A stretch of 13,058 nt of DNA. Source: Desulfovibrio sp. Lineage in GTDB: Bacteria > Desulfobacterota > Desulfovibrionia > Desulfovibrionales > Desulfovibrionaceae. The stretch spans positions 1 through 13,058 of the forward strand of contig JAIWOE010000032.1 of assembly GCA_020217165.1 (NCBI GenBank). The letters are read 5' to 3'. Under the pieces are notes generated by a model, which saw only the letters and a program-made list of their open reading frames with translations, was not told the origin of the DNA and did no database searches. The translations under genes were made by a program, and so were the position numbers. Below, piece after piece: positions 6,636 to 13,058 of the stretch; the first letter of the stretch is position 1, and each line of letters starts with the position of its first letter.

Positions 6636-9158
6636 TCACCGGCGGAGCCAGCCCGCCACCAGCCCCCACCAGGTGCCCGCGCCCAGGGCCGCGGCCCGCG
6701 CCAGCACAAATCCCGGCAGGGCCAGAGCCAGCTGGGCATCCTGACGCGCCACCCGCACCGCCCAGGGCAGGGCCGAGGCGGCAATGCCCGCCGCCAGCGC
6801 CCCCTGGAACCACAGCACCCCTGGCCACACAAGCACCGCCGGCACAAGTCCCCAGCCCAGCATGGCCGCCAGGGTCTGGAACTTCACTGCCCGGGAGGTG
6901 TAGCGATCCGAGACGGCCTTGCCCGGGTAGCGCCGGTAGACCTTCACCCGCCAGTATGCCCGCCAGAACTTGGTGCGGCAGTAACGCCCCAGGGTGGCCG
7001 GATGCAGGTGCCGGACCACGGCCCGCGGCGCGAAGACCAGGCGTTTGCCCGCGGCCAGCAGGCGATAGGAAAACTCCGTGTCCTCATTGTTGGCGGTGGG
7101 GTACGAGGTATCAAAGCCGCCAGCTTCCAGGAACACATCCCGCCGGAAGGCCGCGGCGTAGGTGGCCACCAGGTCCACGGGGCCGCCCTCCTCGTGCAGG
7201 GCATAGCGGGATTCGAACTCGGCCTGGGCAAACCGGGCCGGCAGCTGCCGTTGCAGGGTCCGGTAGGCGCCCTGGGCGCCATCCACGGCAGAATCCTCGA
7301 ATGCTCTCAGCAGGGCCGCCAGAAACTCCGGTTCGGGCCGGCAGTCTGCGTCGGTAAACACCACCACCGCCCCCCGGGCGTGCTGCGCCCCCAAGTTGCG
7401 CGCCGCAGCTGGGCCCAGGTTCCGGTGATTGGGCTGCTGCAGCCAACGCACGGCGCCGGAATCCACCCAGGGTTGGCAGCGGGCGGCGGTGTCGTCGGTG
7501 GAGCCGTCATCCACCACGATGATTTCATACTTTTTCCTGGCAAGATTCTGGCGAACCAGGCTGCGCAGGGTGTGCGGCAGGGTCTGGGCGGCATTGTAGG
7601 CCGGGATGACCACCGAGGCCGCCAGGTCCGGCTCCTGCACCTCCAGGGCGGGCAAGGCAGGCAGGGCCTCGGCGCAGGTTGGCGGAACACCGGCATTGGA
7701 GCCCAGCAGCAGGTGCTTCAGGAACACCCGGCCGGCCTTGAAGGTGCGGTGGCGCTCATCCGGATCCCGCAGGGCCTCCAGGGCCTTGCGCAGCAGAAAC
7801 CCTGGCCGGAAATAAAAGCGGCGGCGGGCCTGGTCGCACAGGGCCACCAGGGCTTCGGGGCCGAAGTGCTCGTTGCGGGTGACGCAGTTGTGCAGGCCCT
7901 GGGGGGTGAGCCAGGCCGAGAAGTCCGCCGTGGTGATCCATCCTTTTTCTTGATACATGGCATAGGCTTGCGTGCCGGGATAGACCATGACCGGATAGAA
8001 CTGCGCCGTATCCGGATTCAGGTCCAGGGCCAGGCGGATGGTCTGCTCCACGGCAGCCCGGTCCTCGCCGGGGAACCCGATGATGAAGCACCCATGGATG
8101 CGCAGGCCGGCGGCCCGGGCATCGGCCATGAAGCGTTTGGCTCGGTCCGCGCCCAGGCCCTTGCGCATGCAGGCCAGGGTGGCCGGCACACCGGACTCAA
8201 ACCCCACGCAAAGCATGCGGCAGCCCGCGGCCTTGAGGGCGCGCATGGTGTCCAGGTCCAGGTCCATGCGGGCGTTGGCGGACCAGGTGAACCGCAGCCC
8301 GCGTTCCTGAATGGCCTGGGCGAATTCCAGGCTGCGGCTGCGGCTGGCAGTCAGGGTATCGTCCTCAAAAAAGATGGACCGCACCTGCGGGCACTCCCGC
8401 AACACCTCCTCTACTTCGTCCAGCACGCTGTGAATGCTACGGGTTCGCACAACGTGGCCGGTGAGGGTTTGCGGATACACACAGAAGCTGCAGCGGAAGG
8501 GGCAGCCCCGGCTGGTGGTCAGGGTGACCATGGGATGCAGGGCGTTGGGATTGAAATAGTCCTCCAGCCGCAGGTGCCTGCGGTACACACGGCTCACGCG
8601 GGGCAGGGAGTCCAGGTCTTCGATGAAGGGCCGGTCCGCATTGGCGTGGAGGGCCTCGCCCTCCCGGAAGGTCAGGCCCGGGATGCCTTCCAGCACCGCC
8701 GCCGGAGGGCGGCCGCCAGCCTGGCGCACGGCCCGGGCCAGGTCCAGCACCGTCAGCTCATATTCGCGGCGGGCCACGGCGTCCACCCAGGGGGCTTGGC
8801 GCAGGGTCTCTTCCGGCAGGGCCGAAACATGCACCCCCACCAGCACCACCGTGGCCCGGGGCACGGCCTCCTTGAGCTGCCGGGCCACCTCAAGATCATT
8901 GGCGATGGAAGGCGTGGAGGTGTCCAGGACCATGAGCATCGGCTGTTCCAGGCGGGCGCGGTCCAGCACGGCGTCCAGGGAAAGCCCGGCGGCCGGCGCG
9001 TCCTGGAAGGTGACGTCGAACCCGGCCTCCTCCAGCACCCCCACGGCGTACGCCAACCAGATGGGATAATACAACGTGCCGGATTTGGTGACGGCGGGGC
9101 TGCGCTGCGGCCTGGAAAATTTGGGAAAATACGGGGGGTTGAGAACAAGAATGTGCAT
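6636..9158 (-). CDS. Cobalamin-type radical SAM enzyme fused to family 2 glycosyltransferase
   Basis: An 840-residue multidomain protein. Residues 1-185 resemble the cobalamin-binding domain of B12-type radical SAM enzymes (MHILVLNPP start; YPIWLAYAVGVLEEAGF at 31-47; VLVGVHVSALPEE at 105-117), but the DxHxxG cobalt-ligand motif is absent. Residues about 205-430 are the radical SAM core, with the iron-sulfur motif Cys219, Cys223, Cys226 (CPFRCSFC), FFEDD at 263-267, GFESG at 319-323 and GFPGE at 361-365. Residues about 511-745 are a GT2 glycosyltransferase: VVIPAYNAA, VVDDGSTDD (548-556), metal-binding DAD (603-605) and NEDTEF (691-696). Hydrophobic segments at about 763-790 and 806-836 suggest membrane association. 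It probably both modifies and glycosylates a surface-glycan or lipid precursor; the substrate is unknown. Start: ATG 9158 fits the family N-terminus; ATG 9194 would add 12 residues and overlap the divergent promoter candidate. Neither has a strong Shine-Dalgarno. Divergent from the polysaccharide export operon. Confidence 0.93.
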   Translation of the reverse strand: MHILVLNPPYFPKFSRPQRSPAVTKSGTLYYPIWLAYAVGVLEEAGFDVTFQDAPAAGLSLDAVLDRARLEQPMLMVLDTSTPSIANDLEVARQLKEAVPRATVVLVGVHVSALPEETLRQAPWVDAVARREYELTVLDLARAVRQAGGRPPAAVLEGIPGLTFREGEALHANADRPFIEDLDSLPRVSRVYRRHLRLEDYFNPNALHPMVTLTTSRGCPFRCSFCVYPQTLTGHVVRTRSIHSVLDEVEEVLRECPQVRSIFFEDDTLTASRSRSLEFAQAIQERGLRFTWSANARMDLDLDTMRALKAAGCRMLCVGFESGVPATLACMRKGLGADRAKRFMADARAAGLRIHGCFIIGFPGEDRAAVEQTIRLALDLNPDTAQFYPVMVYPGTQAYAMYQEKGWITTADFSAWLTPQGLHNCVTRNEHFGPEALVALCDQARRRFYFRPGFLLRKALEALRDPDERHRTFKAGRVFLKHLLLGSNAGVPPTCAEALPALPALEVQEPDLAASVVIPAYNAAQTLPHTLRSLVRQNLARKKYEIIVVDDGSTDDTAARCQPWVDSGAVRWLQQPNHRNLGPAAARNLGAQHARGAVVVFTDADCRPEPEFLAALLRAFEDSAVDGAQGAYRTLQRQLPARFAQAEFESRYALHEEGGPVDLVATYAAAFRRDVFLEAGGFDTSYPTANNEDTEFSYRLLAAGKRLVFAPRAVVRHLHPATLGRYCRTKFWRAYWRVKVYRRYPGKAVSDRYTSRAVKFQTLAAMLGWGLVPAVLVWPGVLWFQGALAAGIAASALPWAVRVARQDAQLALALPGFVLARAAALGAGTWWGLVAGWLRR

Positions 9159-9187
9159 GATGGAGCCGGCCTGCCTAAGGAGTTGAC

Positions 9188-9216
9188 TTGCCATGGGAAA
9201 GTAAACCTTTTACAAG
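9188..9216 (+). promoter_or_regulatory. Sigma70-like promoter for the polysaccharide export operon
   Basis: TTGCCA (9188-9193, five of six consensus positions) and TACAAG (9211-9216, four of six) are separated by exactly 17 bases. Transcription would begin near 9223, about 50 bases before the ATG of the export lipoprotein. A weaker opposing candidate for the divergent gene reads on the - strand as TTGCAT (9235-9230), 17 bases, TAAAAG (9212-9207), so the two promoters would overlap. Confidence 0.45.
9201..9213. promoter_or_regulatory. Inverted repeat between divergent promoters
   Basis: GTAAA-CCT-TTTAC, perfect 5-bp arms with a three-base centre, lies between the -35 and -10 elements of the candidate export-operon promoter and covers the -10 of the opposing one. 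A dimeric regulator bound here would block both. A separate palindrome TGCATGCA is at 9227-9234. Short arms make chance occurrence possible. Confidence 0.3.
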
Positions 9217-9273
9217 AGCAATGGCCTGCATGCAACCGCATGGGACTGATGAACCTGCAAACTTGGCAACACC

Positions 9274-10149
9274 ATGACCCAGCCTGCCCACTCGGCCTTG
9301 ATATTCTCTCCACTGCACCTCCTATGCTGCCTTGCGGCATTGCTGTGCCTGGGCTGCAGCAGTGCCAAGGACCCGGTTTCTCTTTCTCCCGCCCCCACGG
9401 GCGCATCGGTGAACGCCACACGGGCGGCCATCCATGCCGGCCCCCTGGCCTACGGCGACCGCTTGTCCATCCGTGTCTGGCGACATGACGACCTGACCCA
9501 GGAATCCAGAGTGGACGAAACCGGTGGCTTTGACTTTCCCCTCATTGGCAAGGTGCAGGCGTCGGGCAAGACCATTGTGCAGCTGCGCGACGAGATGCGT
9601 GAACGCCTGGCCACCTACGTGGTCAACCCGCAACTGATGGTGGAGCTGGCGGAATCCGCCTACCGTACGGCCTACGTCTACGGCGAAGTGACCGCGGAGG
9701 GCCCGGTCATCCTCGACCACGACGTCACCCTGTGGGAGGCCATCTCCCGCTGCGGCGGCTTCACGCGGGACGCCAGCGAAGCCAATGTGCTGGTCATCCG
9801 AGGCGCCCAGGGCCGCGGGGAAATGCAGCTCATGCTGGCGGACATGAAGCTCGCCAATGTGGAAAAGGACAAGCCCTTCAATTTTTCTGGCCACCTGGCC
9901 CCTGGGGATCTAGTCTTCGTCCCCCCCACCACCTTTGCCAATGTGGAGCGCTTCATGACCCGGCTGCGCAACATTCTCGAAGCCGTGGCCTCGGCGGAGC
10001 GGGCCATCATCTTCATTCCCCAGGTCCGCGATGCCCTGATCAACATCTACCAGGGTGAACCGCCAAGTTACAGCAGCAGCTCCAGCCTCAACAATGTGGC
10101 TGGCGAAAACCTCAGCAACCAGGGTGGCGTGGTCGCCCCAACCCAGTAG
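9274..10149 (+). CDS. Wza/BexD-type polysaccharide export outer-membrane lipoprotein
   Basis: A 291-residue exported protein. The hydrophobic leader (about 9-27) ends at LCLGC, so Cys28 is the likely lipidated residue; the -3 position is Cys instead of the usual Leu, which makes the lipobox slightly atypical. Residues about 56-128 are the polysaccharide-export domain (GPLAYGDRLSIRVW, then DETGGFDFPLIGKVQASGKT, then NPQLMVEL). Residues about 132-180 are an SLBB-type repeat (AYVYGEVTAEGPV, LWEAISRCGGFTRDAS), with a further APGDLVFVPP near 208-217. The C-terminal tail (about 260-291) is Ser/Asn/Gly-rich. Such proteins form the outer-membrane channel for capsule or exopolysaccharide and dock onto a Wzc-type partner, which is the next gene, six bases downstream. 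The ATG at 9274 is the first possible start after in-frame stops at 9247-9252; no clear ribosome binding site is visible, and a TTG at 9298 is an alternative. Confidence 0.92.
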   Translation: MTQPAHSALIFSPLHLLCCLAALLCLGCSSAKDPVSLSPAPTGASVNATRAAIHAGPLAYGDRLSIRVWRHDDLTQESRVDETGGFDFPLIGKVQASGKTIVQLRDEMRERLATYVVNPQLMVELAESAYRTAYVYGEVTAEGPVILDHDVTLWEAISRCGGFTRDASEANVLVIRGAQGRGEMQLMLADMKLANVEKDKPFNFSGHLAPGDLVFVPPTTFANVERFMTRLRNILEAVASAERAIIFIPQVRDALINIYQGEPPSYSSSSSLNNVAGENLSNQGGVVAPTQ

Positions 10150-10155
10150 CCGCCC

Positions 10156-12369
10156 GTGGAACTCCGGCAGCTTCTCGAAATTCTGTGGCGGCGGCGGCGG
10201 CTGTGCTGTGGCCTGGCCCTGGGCGTGCTGGCGGGCGTTCTGCTGCTGTCCGTGCTGGTGGTGCCGCGCTACGAAGCCACCGCCAAGGTATTGCTGTACA
10301 AATCCCCCTCCGCGGCCACTCTGCTCTCCACCCTGGGCTTGCGCACGGCCACCATGCCCGAGACCGTGTCCGACGCCGAGGTGGCCAACTACAAGCACAT
10401 CGCCCTCTCCAAACCCGTGGTCCAGACCGTGACCCAGGAGTTGGACCTGCAGCGCCTGCGGGGCCGGGCCATTGTATTGCGCATGATTCCCGGGGCCTCC
10501 TGGCTCCTTCCCCGCCTGGGGCTGGAGGGCCTGCTCAACGCCACCAAGCCCCTGCAGTGGGACGAGCTGGGCAAGAAGAGCGCCCTGCAGTTTTTCATGC
10601 CCAGGCCGTATGTGGACGTGTCCGAAGATCAGGATGCCGACCTGTTCACCATCACCGTCCAATCCACAGACATGGCCGAGTCCGTGCGCATCGCCAACGC
10701 CATGGCCCGGGCCTTCATCGACCGCGACGCCGAGCTGCAACGCGAGGAATACTATCGGTTTGGGGATACCATTGAGGCCCGCATCCCCCTCATCAAGGTT
10801 GAATACGAGCGCACCCTCAAGGAAATTCAGGACTTCCGCGAGCAGCACGGCAGCATCAGCCTGGATGAGGAAATGGTGCGGCTCATTGCACAGATTTCCA
10901 CCGTGGCATCTGAACGCGACGAAGCCGGCGTGCAGGCCGAGCGCGCCCGGGCCATGCTGGCGGAATCCCAGCGCCTGTTGGCCGCCACACCGCGTTACGC
11001 CAAGGTCCAGGAACAGGTGGATCGCAACCCGGTGGTGGATTCCGTCAAACTCACCCTTCGCGACCTGTACCTGGAACTGGCCAACACCCGTACCCTGTAC
11101 ACGGATCAGCACCCCACGGTGATGGATATCCAGAACCGCATCAAGCAGGCCCGTGACATCATTCAGGAAGAGTCCTCCCGGGTGTTTGGCGGGGAAACCC
11201 TGGGCCAGGACCCGCTGTATACCGAGCTTTCCCAGAGCGCAGCCCAGCGCACGGCGGATGTGGTGGGGTTCGAAATGCAGCAGCAGGCCTATGATCAGGT
11301 GCTGGCTTCCCTGAACAACGAGTTGCTGCGCTTCCCGGCCCTGCAGACGCGCTATGCCCTGCTCAATCTGCAATACCGCCGCGCCGAGGCCTATTTCCAG
11401 ACCCTGACGGACATCCGCTATCAGGTGGAAACGGCCCGCGCCATGGCCATCTCCAACCTGCGGTTGGTGGAGGCGGCGTGCATCCCGCCCGACATTACCG
11501 ACTACAAGCAGCCGGATATGGTGGTGCAGGTGGCCCTGGCCATCTTCCTGGCGGGATTCCTGTCCCTGACCGGCACCTTTTTGCGGGAGTACCTGGACCC
11601 TGCCGTGCTGCGCCCCGACGATGCCGCGGCGGCCGCCGGCGCTCCCTGCCTGGCCGTGCTCCCGGCCCCGTCTGGTGGATCCTTTTCCACGACGGGGAGC
11701 AGTGCCAACTCCCAGCGCCAAGCCCTTTCAGCCCTGGCCGCCGCCCTGGCCGCCCCGTCTCTTCCCATGACAGCGGAGCACGCCACGGACCGACTGAGCC
11801 TGTTCCCACTGGATGACGAAGCCGCCGCCGCCCTGGCCGCCGCCCTACTGGGCCAAATGCTGGCGGAGGAGCAGCATCGCGTACTGCTGGTGGATTTGTG
11901 CCTGGCCTCCCCGCGCCTAGACACCCTGCTGGGGGCGGCCTGCGCCCCCGGGGTGGCGGATGTCCTGGCCGGCACGGCACCATTGCAGACCTGCCTGCAA
12001 CGCCTGCCCACGGAGCAGGCCATGCTGCTGGCCGCCGGACGCCTCGCTCCGTCCCAGCGCATGGCGCTTTCCAGAAACGCCCTGGCGCCGATGTTGGATG
12101 AGGCCGTGCAGCTGGCCCGGCAGGCAGATCGCACCCTCTGTCTTCTGCCAGCCCTGGCCACCACCGCCGATGGCCTTCGCCTGACGGGCGTGACGGGAGA
12201 CGTGGTGCTCCTGGCGTCCCAGGGCGTCACCCTGCGGGAGACGCTGGAGCGTGCCGCCCGCGATGTGCGGCAGGCCGGGGGTGTCGTGCGGGGGGTGATC
12301 CTGGCCCAGGCGCCGGGAGGCAGGGCCTTCCCCTGGCCGGTGCGACTGCGCACCCTCCTGCGGGGCTGA
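10156..12369 (+). CDS. Wzc/GumC-type chain-length protein with degenerate kinase domain
   Basis: A 737-residue inner-membrane co-polymerase. Membrane helices lie at about 17-37 and 455-475. Between them is a Wzz-type periplasmic region with a long coiled-coil part (about 190-430) and a pre-helix Pro motif (IPPDITDYKQP, 443-453). The cytoplasmic half (about 540-720) follows the BY-kinase fold, with recognisable RVLLVDLCLASPRLD (575-589), GVADVLAGTAPLQTCLQRLP (599-618) and VVRGVILAQAP (710-720). However, the Walker A site (about 549-565) is an Ala-rich stretch with no GxGKS, the Walker B equivalent (660-668, TLCLLPALA) has no Asp, and the C-terminus has no Tyr cluster. It should therefore set chain length and couple export without tyrosine kinase activity. 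It starts with GTG six bases after the lipoprotein stop, without an obvious Shine-Dalgarno, so coupled translation is likely. Confidence 0.92.
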   Translation: MELRQLLEILWRRRRLCCGLALGVLAGVLLLSVLVVPRYEATAKVLLYKSPSAATLLSTLGLRTATMPETVSDAEVANYKHIALSKPVVQTVTQELDLQRLRGRAIVLRMIPGASWLLPRLGLEGLLNATKPLQWDELGKKSALQFFMPRPYVDVSEDQDADLFTITVQSTDMAESVRIANAMARAFIDRDAELQREEYYRFGDTIEARIPLIKVEYERTLKEIQDFREQHGSISLDEEMVRLIAQISTVASERDEAGVQAERARAMLAESQRLLAATPRYAKVQEQVDRNPVVDSVKLTLRDLYLELANTRTLYTDQHPTVMDIQNRIKQARDIIQEESSRVFGGETLGQDPLYTELSQSAAQRTADVVGFEMQQQAYDQVLASLNNELLRFPALQTRYALLNLQYRRAEAYFQTLTDIRYQVETARAMAISNLRLVEAACIPPDITDYKQPDMVVQVALAIFLAGFLSLTGTFLREYLDPAVLRPDDAAAAAGAPCLAVLPAPSGGSFSTTGSSANSQRQALSALAAALAAPSLPMTAEHATDRLSLFPLDDEAAAALAAALLGQMLAEEQHRVLLVDLCLASPRLDTLLGAACAPGVADVLAGTAPLQTCLQRLPTEQAMLLAAGRLAPSQRMALSRNALAPMLDEAVQLARQADRTLCLLPALATTADGLRLTGVTGDVVLLASQGVTLRETLERAARDVRQAGGVVRGVILAQAPGGRAFPWPVRLRTLLRG
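11731..11846 (+). repeat. 17-bp direct repeat in Ala-rich coding sequence
   Basis: GCCCTGGCCGCCGCCCT occurs at 11731-11747 and again at 11830-11846, inside the chain-length protein. Both copies encode Ala/Leu-rich runs, one before the degenerate nucleotide-binding region and one at the place where the Walker A loop should be. GCC-triplet expansion is the likely origin. Confidence 0.6.
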
Positions 12370-12415
12370 CCCCTGACGCCCCGAGGCCGCCACGAGTTCA
12401 GGACCTTCAGAACTA

Positions 12416-13058
12416 TTAGGTTCGGCCGAGGAAGGCGTGCAGCCTGGGGCCCAACAGGTAGGCCAGGCCATACGCGCCCAGGAGCACATAATCGATGGTG
12501 GTCAGCATGGTGCTCACGTTGCCCAGGACCAGGTAGTTCCCCACGGCCAGGGACGCCACAAAGCTCGCCAGCACCAGCACGCGGCTGCGCCGCACCGCCA
12601 GAATGAAATAGACTGCGGCCAAGACGTTGCATATGACGAAGACCATGGACGCCACGGCGTCATCGTCCCGAAAATACACCGACAGCACACAGCCCAGGGT
12701 GGCCACGCAGGCGGCCACTTCCCAACTGTTGATCCCGGCGCTGCGACGGGCAGTTTCGTAAGGATCATCCACGCCATAAATGGTTTGGGGCTGGGGAGCC
12801 TCCTTGCCGAGCACGGGTGGCCGGTACGCCCCAGCCGCAGGCCTGGCGGGAGCCGCCGGGGCATGGTCCTGCTCCGATGTTGGTGCGCCATGTGCCCTGT
12901 GGGCAGGCTGCGAGGCTGGCGGCGGATTGACCGCCCCGCCATGGACCACCGAGGCCAGGGCTGGCGGCGCCCCCGGGGCAGCCCCGGCTGGGGGCGTGGA
13001 AGCACCGGTCGAACCGGCGGTGGCGGGCGTGGACCACGCCTGGGACGGCGCTGCGACC
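12416..13058 (-). CDS. Four-helix membrane protein with Pro/Ala-rich N-terminus, 5' end outside window
   Basis: The frame is open from the right window edge to a TAA at 12418-12416, 213 visible residues. The first 95 or so are Pro/Ala/Gly-rich and probably disordered. The C-terminal part holds four hydrophobic segments; counted from the in-frame GTG at 12949, these are about 75-92, 98-119, 122-143 and 150-168, with a charged RDDD loop after the first and RRSR between the second and third. No known domain was recognised. It may be a small inner-membrane protein tethered to a flexible cytoplasmic tail. The GTG at 12949 is a possible start (177 residues), but the low-complexity coding sequence continues beyond it without a stop, so the gene probably starts outside. 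It converges on the polysaccharide export operon with a 46-base gap. Confidence 0.68.
   Translation of the reverse strand, partial: VAAPSQAWSTPATAGSTGASTPPAGAAPGAPPALASVVHGGAVNPPPASQPAHRAHGAPTSEQDHAPAAPARPAAGAYRPPVLGKEAPQPQTIYGVDDPYETARRSAGINSWEVAACVATLGCVLSVYFRDDDAVASMVFVICNVLAAVYFILAVRRSRVLVLASFVASLAVGNYLVLGNVSTMLTTIDYVLLGAYGLAYLLGPRLHAFLGRT

Noticed and set aside
7002..9488. Very long open frame on the + strand antisense to the radical SAM-glycosyltransferase gene
   Set aside because: Its product is Gly/His/Gln-rich with no domain or leader, as expected for a reverse-frame shadow in GC-rich DNA, while the - strand frame has full motif sets across its length.
9910..11721. 600-codon open frame on the - strand antisense to the export lipoprotein and chain-length genes
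   Set aside because: Low-complexity Gly/His/Gln-rich composition and no recognisable motif; the + strand frames carry clear family motifs.
12395..12414. AGTTC...GAACT inverted repeat in the gap after the export operon
   Set aside because: Only five pairs with a ten-base loop and no T run, so it does not qualify as a terminator; no other use is apparent.

Overview
This is a GC-rich window from a Gram-negative bacterium. The evidence is an outer-membrane polysaccharide-export lipoprotein, an inner-membrane-anchored HlyD-type adaptor and several exported proteins. The gene style (CxxC-type cysteine clusters, a cobalamin-type radical SAM enzyme, secreted EF-hand proteins) would fit an anaerobic Desulfovibrio-like deltaproteobacterium, but that is an impression and no taxonomic marker gene is present. 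No rRNA, tRNA, CRISPR array, insertion sequence or phage gene was seen, and no gene-free stretch exceeds about 120 bases.

Left part (1-1288, + strand): the end of an unrecognised gene overlaps by four bases a dual-specificity-type phosphatase fused to a YkgJ-like cysteine-cluster domain. Converging on it (1352-5631, - strand) is a tight four-gene operon, in transcription order: HlyD/MacA-type adaptor, LolD/MacB-type ATPase, and two different FtsX/MacB-type permeases. Together they form a tripartite-style ABC exporter with no outer-membrane channel gene in view.

Middle (5748-6522, + strand): two small exported EF-hand proteins are divergent from the exporter. The first has one canonical calcium loop, the second has two loops plus a His-rich segment. 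The second has its own sigma70-like promoter and Shine-Dalgarno sequence and is followed by a strong 13-bp perfect hairpin that probably serves as terminator for both converging units.

Right part (6636-13058): a divergent pair of units shares a 115-bp control region. To the left (- strand) is one large protein combining a cobalamin-binding-like domain, a radical SAM domain, a family 2 glycosyltransferase and a hydrophobic tail. To the right (+ strand) is a two-gene capsule/exopolysaccharide export operon: a Wza-type lipoprotein and a Wzc/GumC-type chain-length protein. The kinase half of the latter has lost its Walker A motif, its Walker B residues and its tyrosine tail. A convergent gene at the right edge encodes a four-helix membrane protein with a Pro/Ala-rich N-terminal region and runs out of the window.

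The most unusual content is the radical SAM-glycosyltransferase fusion, the pseudo-kinase chain-length protein beside it, and the phosphatase-cysteine-cluster fusion. The first two suggest a surface glycan pathway with a radical-SAM modification step and no local BY-kinase switch.
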